From the NCBI GenBank assembly GCA_025266875.1, contig JALLLT010000004.1, positions 310,001 through 374,000 on the forward strand: a stretch of DNA of 64,000 bases. Reading direction: 5' to 3'. The translations under genes were made by a program, and so were the position numbers. This stretch comes from Fennellomyces sp. T-0311 (taxonomy: Eukaryota; Mucoromycota; Mucoromycetes; Mucorales; Lichtheimiaceae). Below are positions 10,412-23,233 of the stretch, piece by piece (position 1 is the stretch's first letter; each line of letters begins with the position of its first letter). The notes beneath the pieces are model-generated. The model searched no databases. It saw only the letters and a list, made by a program, of their open reading frames with translations, and had not been told where the DNA came from.

Positions 10412-12195
10412 AGAGTGTTACTGGGAGGTAGAAAGGGAGAATAACACGAGGACCGCAGCAGAGTGGTTAGTTTATCCCTCCACTTTAAGTTTGCTTGGTC
10501 GTGGTACAATATTGCTTGTGTTACACTTGACGTTGGATACTGCGTAATTATTGTCGTCTTTATAATTGATTGAATCACGGAGAGGTAGACGACCCACGAA
10601 GAATAAGACCACAAAGATAAATAACCACGAAGGTATATAGTCACGAAGAATATAAGCAGATAGATGCCCTTTATTCAATAAATTAAACTGATATTTATAC
10701 TGTGTCTAGTCCTAAAAACATATACAATAATACTGCGGTGTGTAGCAAAGATAATCAGCTTTGAGAACCAAAGAGGTAAGTAGCCGAGCATTACATCAAG
10801 ACGTACTGCTGCGCGCCGCAGTAGAAGAAGTGTTACCGGAATTACAAAATACCGAACAATGCACTACGACATTAGTATAAGCTCAATATCTTAGATAACG
10901 CATATACTATGTATAACTGGCATCAAGCACTCTAAATTTTTATTCTCATGCCATGCTTTTCACTTTGTTACTTCCATATGAACGTATGATAGACAATAGT
11001 CACAATAGCCTCTCTGATACATTTTACCTTATCTATTTCGTGCTTTTCCGACCTGTTTACGGATAGCAGTAGCGGACATCTTTTTGGTCGTAACTCGGTG
11101 ACAAAGTATGCTAGAGACAAAAACTAGACGATTCCCTAAATCACATACAATGGATCGCTTAGTACACAACTCAGAATGATGCCATGTATCTCAATAAATG
11201 TTTTAAAATCATCTTCAAAGGCAAAAAGTTGCGCATCTTCTGAATAAAGGTTTTCCAGCGTCACTAATACTCTAAGTGACTATTATTACTGGATATGCCT
11301 GAAATTTATCGACAAAATATACCACTGCATCAAGGTAATCCAATTGCTGAATGAATTAGTAAATGTGTTCCGAGAGGCCAGTTGGACTCCTCGACTGCCA
11401 GCTCAATACGAAGAGTGTAAATAAATCAAAACGTGTACCTCGAACCAACCCTATACAATTATTTAGAGGTTAGTCTACTTAAAGAATGCGTGTGTTCATG
11501 TAATATGCAGTGTTGGCATGCTACATAGTTTTCACCTACTGATATGAAGCAGTCGCTGTTCGACAGCGAATTTCTTTACCGGTAGGCTATTCTTCTCGCA
11601 AAAGCATTAACGATGCTGTGATCTTTTAGGTCGAAGAACTTCGGGATTCCAAGAATCGATTATTAAACACATCGGTCCAACAAGTCATATGTCCATGTAT
11701 CTGATGCCTTAACTACTCTTGTTATTGCACGACCTGATCTATATGTTGCATACAATAGCTTTATGCCATCGACAAATGACATTGACGCGGCATTCCAATG
11801 CCAATTTAATAAAATAAAGCCATTGCAATAAATACGTACTTATCATGGTACCATACATTGTAAGCTGAAAGATTTGTACACGAGTTCACGGAGGAGTGAA
11901 AGAGTTACCCTCCAAACATAGTCACTGCTGGTGTGTAGTTATGAGGGATCTATGTGCTGACTATATCCTTAACGCTCCGTGTTAACAATTCCGTGCCATA
12001 GATGCAAATAATCGTTCGATAACCAGCCGAATTTCTTGGATAACAAGCAGTGAACGAGTTCAATATGGCAATCGGCTTGGTAAAGGCTTGCTAATTCAAT
12101 TTTGATACTTTATTTTTTCAATGGACAGAAACTGGGTGCAAAAAAGTCTATATAAAACATATATATCTTACAAGTTGACTGAGTAATCGAAAAAT
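10412..12195. other. AT-rich intergenic region
   Basis: This 1.8-kb spacer lies between two minus-strand genes. It contains the F-box gene promoter with a small tandem repeat (10594-10656) and a perfect 7-bp hairpin with a TCG loop at 11553-11569. No open frame of believable coding quality, tRNA or transposon was seen. Confidence 0.45.
10594..10656. repeat. Four-copy imperfect 16-bp tandem repeat
   Basis: Four units of 15-16 bp start with [CT]CAC[GA]AAG and end in an A/T-rich tail: 10594-10608, 10609-10624, 10625-10640 and 10641-10656. They lie about 180-245 bp upstream of the F-box gene start codon and could be a degenerate minisatellite or a cluster of protein-binding sites. Confidence 0.6.
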
Positions 12196-14122
12196 CTATT
12201 CCTTATCCTTGTTTTTCTTGTCCTCGTCATCATGATGAAGCTTGTCCTTAAGCTTATCGAACGCGCTCTTGAAGAATCCTTCCTTTTCCTTAGCATCACT
12301 GTCCTCTGCTGGTGGCGGAGGAGTAGGCGGTGGTGTATTGGGAGCGGGAGGATCGTCCTTGCGATACTCAGGATCGACAAGCGCGGCATATTTCTCAATA
12401 ATCTCACGTTGCTCTCCGCGTAGTGACCTAAGGGTAAAAAAGTATTAGTTGTTTGGTGTTAATAGGGCTTAAAGCCTGTTTGTTACCTTGGTAATTCCAC
12501 CTTAAGTGTGACAATTTGATCGCCTCGGGATGAGCCACGCAAGCGCTGGATACCCCTGCCTCGCAGGGCCATATTATCTCCAGGTTGTGATCCAGATGGA
12601 ATCTTTAACTCGACATCACCGTCAACAGTAGGGATTCGGACTCTTCCACCCAACATGGCTTTATAGAATGGAATCTTGGCATCTACGAAAATATCATAGT
12701 TTTGTCTCCGGAATACAGAGGATGGTCGAATCTACCAAAATAAATCAGAAACCACGTTGCTTGGTGTATGTAACTTGACAACAGCTTACATTCAAACTGA
12801 CAAACAAATCACCAGGGGGACCCTGACCCTTAATCGGAGCATCACCCTCTCCTTGCACGCGAATACGCGAGTTCTGATCGACTCCCGGAGGTACATTGAC
12901 TTGAACCGTTTTACGTTCTCGTACTTTACCCACACTATCGCACGTTCGGCAACCAGCGCCTGGAGGAATGCTTGAACCCGTGCCACCGCAAGATGTGCAG
13001 GTCGTTTGCATATGGAAACCGCCCATGCTGACAGTCTGTACACCAGAGCCACGACATACACCGCAAGTCTCTTTGCGCTTGCCCGTTTGCAATCCACTGC
13101 CATGACAGGTCGTACACTGCGTGACTCGATCGACAGTGACGTGCTTCGTAGCACCTTTGACAGCTTCCATGAACGTGATGGTCAACGGGGTCTATCCACA
13201 CACACACACACAGTAAGCACTTTGCGTTCTTTCATCCACCATATACCATTACCTGGATATCTTCACCAGGCGCGTTGCGGAAAGGATCACCTCCCATACC
13301 ACCGCCAGCACCACCGAATCCACCCGTGAATCCACCGCCGAAGAATTGGCTGAAAATATCGTTGGGATCGAAACCACCAGGGAATCCTTGACCACCACCG
13401 AAGCCGCCAGCACCTCCCGCGCCAGCACCTGCAGCACCTTCGAAACCAAAGCCAAACTGATCATACTGCTTGCGCTTCTGCTCATCGGATAAGATTTCGT
13501 AGGCTTCCTGAATCTGTACAAACTTTTCGCGCGCGTCCTTTTCCTTGTTAGTGTCGGGATGGTACTTTTTGGCCAGCTGCAAGTGATCATCAAAAGTTAA
13601 GTACAAAACGCTCCTTTAGCCCCGCGAAAAAGAGTAAGGTTTACCGCATAATACGCCTTTTTAATTTCACCCTGCGACGCCGTCTTGCTCACACCCAGCA
13701 CATCATATGGATCACGTTTGGACAGTTGCGGTGCTGTTCATTGTTCACATGCATAATCAGTCCCGACTCAAATAAGAGTTTCCTTTGAGCCTACCTGAAG
13801 CATGGAAGCATCGCTATAAGACGGAAGCCGTGCTTTTTCAGTAATCGATTATCTCGTTTCTTTTTTTTTGTAACAAAGGAAAATTACCTTGCGTTGAATT
13901 GAAGGAATGGTGCCACAGGCAGCCTTGTTTCCTGGTATCGACCATGAGTTCCGAATGCTTTAACGCGCTGATCGAATAACAAAATATACCTCGGACAGTA
14001 ATAAAGAACCGACGTGTCGCTGGCTGCTTAGCGGCAGTGACTGATTTGAAACTGGCATGAATGGCTTCCACGGTAGCGGCATGAATGCCTGCCGTTCTCC
14101 AAGCTGCCCGTGACAGCACCAT
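12196..14122 (-). CDS. MDJ1: Mitochondrial DnaJ co-chaperone, Mdj1 type
   Basis: Eight exons (13990-14122, 13888-13931, 13795-13813, 13645-13733, 13253-13576, 12790-13191, 12487-12731, 12196-12427) give 495 aa (yeast Mdj1, 511). The N-terminus is rich in Arg, Ala and Ser with no acids for 18 residues, a typical mitochondrial presequence. The J-domain (about 73-135) has the HPD triad at 101-103. A Gly/Phe-rich linker follows, then four zinc-binding motifs ([24 protein letters not shown] and a final CRTCDSVG that departs from CxxCxGxG), then the substrate-binding domain and an acidic/Lys-rich tail. It would stimulate matrix Hsp70 ATPase. The 5' exons are my inference: introns of 58, 74 and 61 nt and a 19-nt exon restore the motif RCFHAS that commonly precedes the J-domain in fungal Mdj1. 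Exons 4-8 are secure. Confidence 0.88.
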
Positions 14123-17100
14123 AGTTATGTTTTTTTGTAAATTTGAAGTGTCGCTGAAGGCTCTAGAAAGTTATCTCGACGTGCCGAGCCGCCCTTGCGT
14201 GACTGGTATGAAAATCCGACACATGCCGAAACTATTGACGTTCATGCTCTCCAGTTGCCAAAGCCAATATGGATTCGCTGAAGCATTTCTGTCGCTATCG
14301 TCGGATCTTACATCCAACTTACTGGAAATTCATTTTGGAGTCTCTGTCATAAATACGCAATTGCTCGGCTTCAGTGCATTAGGATCGGCACTTGCCATAT
14401 TTAATTTTCACAGTCAAAATCCGCAACAAATGAAACTGTGAGTCAAACGTGTCCGGATCGTTCCGTTGTCAGGCCGACGTTGTTAATATCGTGAAGCAAA
14501 TTAAACCGATCAAATAATGGCCCTTGTCATGATACTATTAGTCAGGGAATGGTCATCTGTTCTAAAGGCCAACCTTGTCCGCTGGGGCATTTTTACCAAA
14601 CAGATGTGAAAGATAAAGCAATGCGTACAATGTATTATCAGTGTTTCCTCCTAGTGCATGAGAACAGAACGACAACATACTTACTTGTTTATATTACAAA
14701 CGCTTTTACGTAATATAAGGATTTTTGATGTCAAATACGAGGCATAAGGTTTTATGTAATAAGAGAAACATGAGCTCGGTGATAAGATATTCACCCTGTC
14801 TTGTACCACAATGGCTGGGACTTGATTTGCGTACTTGTTTGACGTTTTTAAAAGTACAACTTTTGTATTTGTCTTGTCATAACTGCACAACTTGAACAAC
14901 ATGAAAAGAACCTGCTTATAAATACGACTCCGTTACTTTTGCACGTGAATCATGCTATGCTCGCTTCCTACAATTGGCAAGTATAACATGCAGAACAGAC
15001 AGCGCCTGGATGATGAGCAACAGCTTGATTCCACTTGCTCATATCACATATCAACGCTATTGAATAAGTTTTAAGATAAACAGTTTTGGTGATTGGCTAT
15101 ACCAGTCATATGATCCAACAAGAGCTTGACCAACCCAAGGATCAGACAGATAGGCTCAGAAAGAGGCATCCAAAGAACTACTGTGGACGGGCCGTATAGC
15201 TTCCAATGGCATCCACACCGCTAGCTTTCAGTCCGCTTAGATGCTTTGATAGTCTCATTTTTGCATGGAATAATAGAATATTCATATCGGTGAGGTGATT
15301 AAAATGGCGATGCATAAGTCAAGCAAGAAACGCGGCAGTGGGAAAGTAATAAAAGCAGCGTGCCAAAACTTTTCACTTTTTTTTTCTTTTTAGCCTTTGC
15401 AATTAACGAGAACCAAGCGGCAAGCTGTTCGCTCTCATGTGTAGCACGACATTCATACTAATTGAATAGACACATTGTTTGCTCCAGGGAGCTGGTCCGA
15501 CCCTCTCCACACCTGGCATATGAACTATACGCAAGTTCTGCTGGTTGGAGCCACTGCACGACCCCATATGAATTACTGATGGTTTGATAGTTCCTTTACA
15601 GAATCTCGTTCAACAAAAAATGCCTCATACCCTAGCGTCGAATCATACATTCGCCTACGTGCTACACCCCACCATGGCAAGAACCTCTCCAAATTACCAA
15701 GGTCTTTGGAAAGAACTTGCAATTTGCAACCCAATTGAACTGAAACAGACAGGGCATGTTTAGCGCTACTTTATATCAACTGGGATAACTAATGGATTAT
15801 GGGTAATTACTGCTATTATTTTCCACTTCGACAATCATGACCATGTGTCAATTTTAAAAACTCTAGAAGTAGCCATCCTTTGTTATTGTTAGGTAAGCAA
15901 AGAATCGAAGTACCACCGGCCATGGAGAAAACGTTGTATACAGTCAACAAGTACTCGAATATACGCCATTTATCTCCAGCTCCACCTCTGGCCCTGCCTT
16001 ATCTTAATCACCAGCCAGATCATAGAAACAGCCGTTCGAAAAAAAAACTTGAACTTGGAAAAAGAAGGAAGTAAAGGACGAGGATATAGCTACTGTCAAG
16101 AAGAAGATTGAAATGAACAAAAAAGTTCTACAATACGTAGCTACATGTATGTACTGTAGGTCAAAATGCTTCGAAATGAATGTATAACTTTTGAACTACA
16201 TATTTACGTACTTCAGTTATTTCAAAATATTAGGGGAGTTCAGCGAACCTCGATAAAGTCATAAACATATAAAAAGTTAAGTTGGCAATTCGATTATCTT
16301 TTACACAGAAAACTTTTATGTCTTCCAAAAGGTATTCACCAATTGTAACATAAACATTTTACAAAACTGTCGAAGAAAAGTACAACTACCTTATTATTAC
16401 GCTCATATGGGGAAAGATTTCTCTTATGCTTATGATCTTATTGACATTTACTAAATGCCCCTCTTATATAAGAACAATAACAGTGAATGCAATATATGCC
16501 CTGGTCTCGCATACCATATGGCATGGGGTAAAGCAGTACCTGTCCTGTTTTGTTTCGAATAATACCGCTTTCACCGTCTTTATCAACCCTCTAACAGTTA
16601 ATCTTGTATACAAGTCTCGATTGTTGATGTTTCTTTTCGGGTTCACTTGACAAATCACACCGGAAATTGCACTCACGTTCGTAACTTTATATCAACTGGC
16701 TCAAATTATGGATCTACTCCTTCTAAGTTCTGTATTCCTAAATGGAAAAAACCGTATAAGGCTGCTTGCCGAAAGTATCAGAAAGGTCCCAAATTCAACA
16801 ACATCAACAATGCTTCCGATTTATCAGAAGACATGTGCGCGTATGCATACTTTGCAGCAGATGTGCTTTGAAGATAAGCACCTTGTGATCAATAAGTTTT
16901 GCATGTGTTAACGATAATGCATCAGGCACCCGGTGTACACACTTTGAAACAATCCAGAACCTGCCATATTTATATGCTTTGGTTCCAAAGGCCATGTTTT
17001 AAAGAGCAGCATTCACTATCTATGGTAAGCGGAAAGAAGAAAAACACCGACGATTTTCCGCTTCTCCACACAGTATTTTTTGCGCGCACGTGGGTAGGGT

Positions 17101-17824
17101 TAAACTTGCTGCAAGTCATCAAATCCGGGAACTTGAGAAACTTTTAAAAGTTTTTAATCATCTACAAGGAAAAAATGGCGCCATTATTTATACAGTTCTC
17201 GGTTGTTCCTGAAATTTGTCTGGAGACGATATAAAAGGGATCCACCGAAAGAACAAATGTGGGGTCACGCACAGACTCAATAGTGGAAAAAAAGTGGACA
17301 AGGTGTGGTCAACCTATAGAAAAACGTTCTGCCGCCGACGCATTTGTTATTACACATCATAGCGTGCATGTGCCTTTTCTAACTGATCGGGAAGCCGAGC
17401 CATCTCGAGATACACCCTTTGTGGAACAGAGCATGAAAGTATACACCCGTTCTGCTTTTTTTCACTTTGACGGAAACGGAACTCTTTGACGCTTTCTCCC
17501 CCGAAGAGCTCACATTCACGCCTAATTTAAACTCTGTACAAACTGCAAGTATCCATGGCAACGTATTGAAAACGATAGAACCAGGAATACATATTGTTAC
17601 TGTTGCCGGGTATCGGGATGAAAAATCAAGTTTACCTTTGTCAGCATGATTTGTTGCCGGAACTTTGATCTCCTTCTGTACCACTGGCCACTCCCCGTAT
17701 CACATGCGAATGTGTCACGACTAAAGCGTCACGGCTACAATTCCCATCATCGGTCCCTTTCTTTTCATACTTTCTACAACAACCTTCTTTATACTTCTCT
17801 TCATTCCATCTTCATTCCTCAATC
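14123..17824. other. 3.7-kb AT-rich gene desert
   Basis: The region lies between divergently transcribed MDJ1 and the peroxisomal carrier. Open frames are short, with no recognisable domains. The last 70 bases before 17825 are pyrimidine-rich, as expected for the carrier gene leader. No tRNA, rRNA or intact transposon was recognised. Confidence 0.4.
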
Positions 17825-19123
17825 ATGTCTGACAATGTTGCTCATGCTCTCTCCGGTAAAATAATCAACACCGTTTTGTTTTTGGCTCGTTTTTTATTAA
17901 CAGAAAGTTTCTAGGTGCCGGTGGTGGCATCGTCTCCATGGCCTTGACCTACCCCTTGGTCTCCATTAGCAGCCGTCTCCAGGTTCAAAAGAACGATGCC
18001 AGCAAGGACGCTTACAAGGTAAGAACGATCGTCTTGCAATTCCTGTTTTTTTGCGAACAGTATATCAACTGACTAATACTTTTTTTTTTTTGAAAAGAAC
18101 ACTCTTGATGCTTTCTTTAAGATCCTTGCCAAGGAAGGTCCCCGCGGTCTGTACTCGTAAGTATTTGGTTCAGTCCCATCCGTATCAGTGTTGTCTGACT
18201 CGTACGATTAGCGGTTTGAGCTCGGGTGTGTTTGGCATTGCTGTCACCAACGGTACGTTGATCTATATTAGTAGGCAGAAATGGCAAAAGGCTCATATGG
18301 TTCTTGTGAAGGTGTCTACTACTACTGCTACGAAGCCGTGAAGTCGGTTTTCGAGAAGGCTAAGGGTCAGGGCAAGCCTATGTCTACTGGTGAATCCATG
18401 TTGGCTGGTGCCATTGCTGGATCCGCTGTTGTCTTTGCCACTCACCCCATCTGGACTGTCAACGTAATGCGTGAAAAAAAAGGGAAAAAATTAAGGAGTG
18501 TCACTGAAGCAATTTGTATAGACCCGTATTACTGTCCGCAAAGGCGCTGATGGTGATGACAAGACCAAGAAGCCCAATGCTCTTGCCGTTGGTGCCAAGA
18601 TCTTGAAGGACGAGGGTCTTGCTGGTCTTTACTCTGGTGTCATGGCTGCTTTGGTCCTTGTCATCAACCCTATCATCCAATATACCGTGTTCGAGCAGGT
18701 CAAGAACAAGATCTCCAAGATGAAGGAATTGAGCAACTTTGATTTCTTCTTGCTCGGTGCCTTCTCCAAGCTTTGCGCTACCGGTATCACCTATCCTTAC
18801 ATGTGAGTTTCAAGTGTCTATTTATTGCCGCATATGGTAACTCATTATTATTTCTTTTTTTTGCGATCTATAGCGTCATCAAGTCTCGTATGCAAGTCAG
18901 CCAGAACAGCGAGGAGCGTTATACTTCCATCTGGGATGGCTTCAAGAAAATCATTGCCAATGAAGGTGTTGGTGGTCTGTACAAGGGTATCAGCTCCAAG
19001 ATCGTCCAGAGTGTCTTGACCGCGGCCTTCCTTTTCATGGCCAAGGAGATGCTCTTTGACTGGGCCGTCTGGGTCCTTGTTCTTGCTGGTGCCCGCAAGG
19101 CCAAGATCGCCAACAAGGCATAA
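17825..19123 (+). CDS. ANT1: Peroxisomal adenine nucleotide carrier (Ant1/PMP34 type)
   Basis: Seven exons (17825-17855, 17915-18018, 18098-18156, 18212-18252, 18312-18463, 18522-18802, 18874-19123) give 305 aa (human PMP34, 307). It is a mitochondrial-carrier-family protein with three repeats, each of two helices. The odd-helix signatures are the divergent ones of the peroxisomal branch: YPLVSISSRLQ, HPIWTVNTRI and YPYIVIKSRMQ, in place of Px[DE]xx[KR]. HPIWxVNTR in repeat 2 is characteristic of Ant1/PMP34. Its role would be exchange of cytosolic ATP for peroxisomal AMP, needed for fatty-acid activation and beta-oxidation. The N-terminus (AHALSGAGGGIVSMALTYP) aligns with the family start, fixing the ATG. 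Codon use is strongly biased to C-ending and favoured codons, suggesting high expression. Confidence 0.93.
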
Positions 19124-22100
19124 ACTAGAGAAAATCATTTCCCTTCCATTTCATTTCCTCTCTACTTTTTATAGCAGCTCGCACTCTTTTTACCTAAAAA
19201 TGATACACAGTTGTATGTATATATATATATATAATGTGAATTCTAGACGTAGATGAACCACAACTCTTGTGTGCAATGTGGAGTTTGAGGTCTACTAAGC
19301 CTTAACTTCAATTATACGTTTACGACCATTCTACTCTCTTGCTGTTACTTTCGCAAGAGAGTGTGCATTTGAAGATGCTCCGCACACGACATTAATAACG
19401 TTGCATGTGTGCTACATACCAAGGCCAGCTGATGCACTATGGATCACATGCATTTGAATTCTTAATGGTGTATCGACTCTATCCTTGTTACTGTTTCATA
19501 GCATTAAAAAAACAACAGGAAACTTGCACGCCAGCTTTGACTACGTACGATTACGTCCTTTCTCCAGCTACTGGAAGTAATGCTACAAGCATTTTTATTT
19601 TATTGGTGCCAAGTAAACGGCTTTTAGCAATGTATCTTGATTATCCAGAGATGTTCTTGTCAACGGTTGATAATCGTAACGTTAACAATAGTTTACTATT
19701 AAGATCATGAAGGTTTTGTATATTTACTTTGGCGTGACAGCTGATGGAGTGCGTGAATAAAGAGAGATAATTACGTACATATGTACTGACGTACGAAATG
19801 AAATGTACTCAGGAAGAGTTGACTACGTAAAATCTATAGAAAGTAGTTCGTTAGGAAAGTATAAGCAACTAACTGTTCAAAAAATACCTGTGCCATTCAT
19901 TTTCTTTTGTCATTGAACCAATCTTACAGAAATTAACGTACTTCCTTCTTCCTGTTTACATATTTACCCAGACTTACCATGGACACACCTCTACTGCAGT
20001 ATGACGAGTGTAAATGTCAAGTCGTGCATGCGGCTAGATATGATAGACAGATTCTCCTCTTTCTGGATTGAAAATGGCAATTGACCTAATAAGCGTATGT
20101 TAAAAGGTCTTTTTACCGTACCAAAGCTCGGCCGAAGAAAAAGGTCACTAATCTACTATTTTTAACGGGTTCTACGCTGCCGATATATTTCGAACGAGCG
20201 GCAGTGCATTTTTACCATAAATGCCTCTTCATTCTGTTTTTTATACCTACGGACCCGGGAAGTTCTTTCGAATGACCCCAAGATTACTTCACAATACTTA
20301 TATCTGAGCATCCGCATCCAACGCATAGAGTTGACTCTGCAACCGTTATAACTTTTTTATATTGCTGCTACTATTAATTTTGCTTCGTTATTGGCGTTAT
20401 CTTACTACGATTCGTAATAAGATCAATAACATCTCTGCCGAATTGTTCGCTTCCAAAGCCATGTATTCCAGATACTAATGCAAATATTATACTGGTGAAA
20501 CTTATCATGTACACCACACCGGTAATTCAACAGGGTACATGCTCGAGATATGTGAAACAGTACATACAAAATTTAAAACCAGTAATTTTTATTGATCACA
20601 AATATTGCGAATAAAAGGGCATTTTGATGATACTTTGGTGGAATATACCACATAACATTCTTTGAGCAACGATACGTTCCAGTTGCTTAAGTGTTGTAGT
20701 ATGACCGCTAACCCTGTATGCCACGGATATATGAGCATCGTTTGAGCGACCTCTGCAGAAGCAACGTAAAACACCACGATATAATACAGCTTACTGTATT
20801 ACATTATTGAGTTTACCCGATTATTAATAATAGAGCGATCGCCGAACACATTTTCGCGGTGTCAAAGCTTATCATGAATACTACCCGACCCAGAAGGTTG
20901 TGCAGATTTAGCTGGCTTTCAGCGTCGCTTCTATGGAGCTATTGGGCAGTAATCATGGATCACTCCCTAATAGCCGTGACACTGGACGTGTATGACGCTG
21001 CAACAGTAGACGCCATGAGTGAATAAAAGGGAGCGACCACACACGGGCGATTCTAGATGGTCAGATCTAAGAAGAAACTGTAACCTGACAAATTCCAGTA
21101 TGTATCCTCCTTCAGGATCACTAGTAAATCGATCACCAAAGAAAATTATCAACGAAGAGACTCACCTCTCTGGAGACAGCAACATAAACTCTAATACATC
21201 AAAGCTACTGAAAGGCCGGATAATATTCATTAACTGAATCTAGGAGATCGCAAACCTATTCTCTCTGTGTGTACGTAGAAAAATTCAAGCCAAAGGGACG
21301 GTTTATAGAGGTAAGACTAGTAGTTATCAACAAGTGCCTAACTGTGGTGAACCACTACATGTATGGACACAATGGAGATCGGTCAAACATCCATTCTAGC
21401 ACATTCCATCAGGCGAACACTCTGGAAGAGTACTGATGACTAAGATATGAACGGTATTACCTTACACCGGTTTCAAGGAAGCTGAATGATGTTCTACAGG
21501 ACATGCACCTATCACAGAGTACACGGAGTCGATATCTGCCGTCGTCGGTAAAACATAAGACGAACACGCAACCCGATACGTCCTCGACCAAGTATCATTT
21601 ATCCAGGAACGGATATTAGAATCTCCAGTAAAAGATATAAAAGAGAGAGAGTTCATCCATAATAAAGGATATACAATTATTCAGATTCTCAACGAATTCT
21701 ATTTCTTGTTACCAATTCTATTTCTTATAACTCTCTCACCACACTAACAAGTAGAGCTGCTGGAAAAGCCATTGTCATTGCAGCATAAGATCGGATCAGA
21801 CAGCATATAGAGGAAACCTGATCCCAGAAGATAAAAAATGTGAGGAAAGGAAATTATATAAATGTACGTGACAAACAACACACGCATTCACGCACCATTG
21901 AAAGTAGCACATTCACCTAGGTTCCCGTTGAAAGAATGTACATTTAGCACAAGCAGTGGCAGGCATCAATATAGCAAGACTTATGAATTCTTTTGGTACG
22001 TACAGCAAATTCTCGCTGATTATGTATGTCGTACTTCGCTGGCGGCTACGCATTTCAAAAGAAGGTATTTGGATATGTTATGACGGAATTCGATTCACCT

Positions 22101-23233
22101 GGTAAACTACAAGCCTCTATGTGGTCAAATCAGCCAAAGTCAGTTTACAATAAATTCAACGAAAGTTGAAAGTACCGTTTTGATAGACCAACCCACAATA
22201 TTTTTCATCTTCTCGACACGCTATTAGTTACATAAAATCTAAGTCGTAGCCCCCTTGGTTGAAAGCCTGTTATAAAATTACACTACCTGAAAATTATTTG
22301 TGATTAGTCTCCTCATTATGCTATGTAGATCCTTTCAGCGTAGCAAAGGCTCACTAACTGGAGAACGGATATTGCGCATTCTACGCATTACATATGGCAT
22401 CGAAATTATGTACTCTCCGATCGGACAAGCAAAGAAGACGATTCAGGTATATCCGAAAAGGAGTACCGTTCTCCAACAAAAGTGTATCTATTGGTACGGA
22501 AAATACAACCTGTAGAAGCATCAGCTTACCAGTAAAGCGAAATAGAATTCCACCATAAAAGCCTTCAAGTTAATGACTACTTTTGATTGCTTGCTGCAAG
22601 CCCTTTTTTGCGAAAACTTGTATTTCTGTTGTTTCCTGCCGTCACATCGTATTGTACGTAAATTTGGTACCAAAACAATTCATGTACGCTCCCGTACGAA
22701 GTAATACTAAGTTCTATACGTATAGATACCAGCAACGATCGTCAGCAAAGGAACGTAGCGTAACTATTTTCATTGGATATCCCGCGAAATGATAATGGCA
22801 TGTCCTTCTACTTCGTCACAAGTATTGGAAGATCAAACAAACACATATTGATCGACCACTCAGCATGACAATGGTGATGAAATAAATTAGCAGCTTTCAA
22901 CTTTTCCTAGACAAGGACGAGGAAGACACACCCGCGGATGGATATTCCGGACTTCACTGTCAACAAAGGAAGATGGAATTGGTGAAAATGAAGACTGTTT
23001 CTGTTATATAAAATTTGCACTTATTAAAGTAACTTTTTCTTTAACAATAAACCGCTTAACTGACATCAATACAAGGTGTGGCTCTTACTATACCCTGCTT
23101 TAGCTTGATGATACGTACACTCATATAGAAGTTTAATTCAGACCACTAGTTTATGTGATGAAGTACCTGCCAACAGTAATCTGTATTCAGATCCGTGTCT
23201 AAACAAAGACAACGGGGCCGTGTAAACGAAGGG
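19124..23233. other. 4.1-kb AT-rich gene desert containing a solo LTR
   Basis: No gene was recognised. The clearest feature is the solo LTR at 21343-21743. The flanking sequence is AT-rich with many short open frames (none above 101 codons) and no known motifs. Some of it may be eroded retrotransposon sequence, which cannot be shown by eye. Confidence 0.45.
21343..21743 (+). mobile_element. Solo LTR of an LTR retrotransposon
   Basis: A 401-bp element begins with TGTGGTGA and ends with TCACCACA, perfect 8-bp terminal inverted repeats with the canonical TG...CA ends. It is flanked on both sides by the same 5-bp sequence CTAAC (21338-21342 and 21744-21748), the expected target-site duplication. 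Inside lie a TATA-like box (TATAAAAG, 21636-21643) and an AATAAA (21661-21666) in the order expected for promoter and polyadenylation signal on the plus strand. No internal coding region follows, since the duplication directly abuts, so this is a solo LTR left by recombination. A 5-bp duplication fits Ty3/gypsy or copia; the family cannot be told. Confidence 0.85.

Noticed and set aside
15225..15260. Segment loosely resembling large-subunit rRNA (CTTAGATGCTTT)
   Set aside because: Only about a dozen bases match and there is no extended rRNA similarity around it.
21490..21749. First-guess LTR limits (TGTT...AACA)
   Set aside because: No target duplication at these limits. The longer element 21343-21743 has perfect inverted ends and matching CTAAC flanks.
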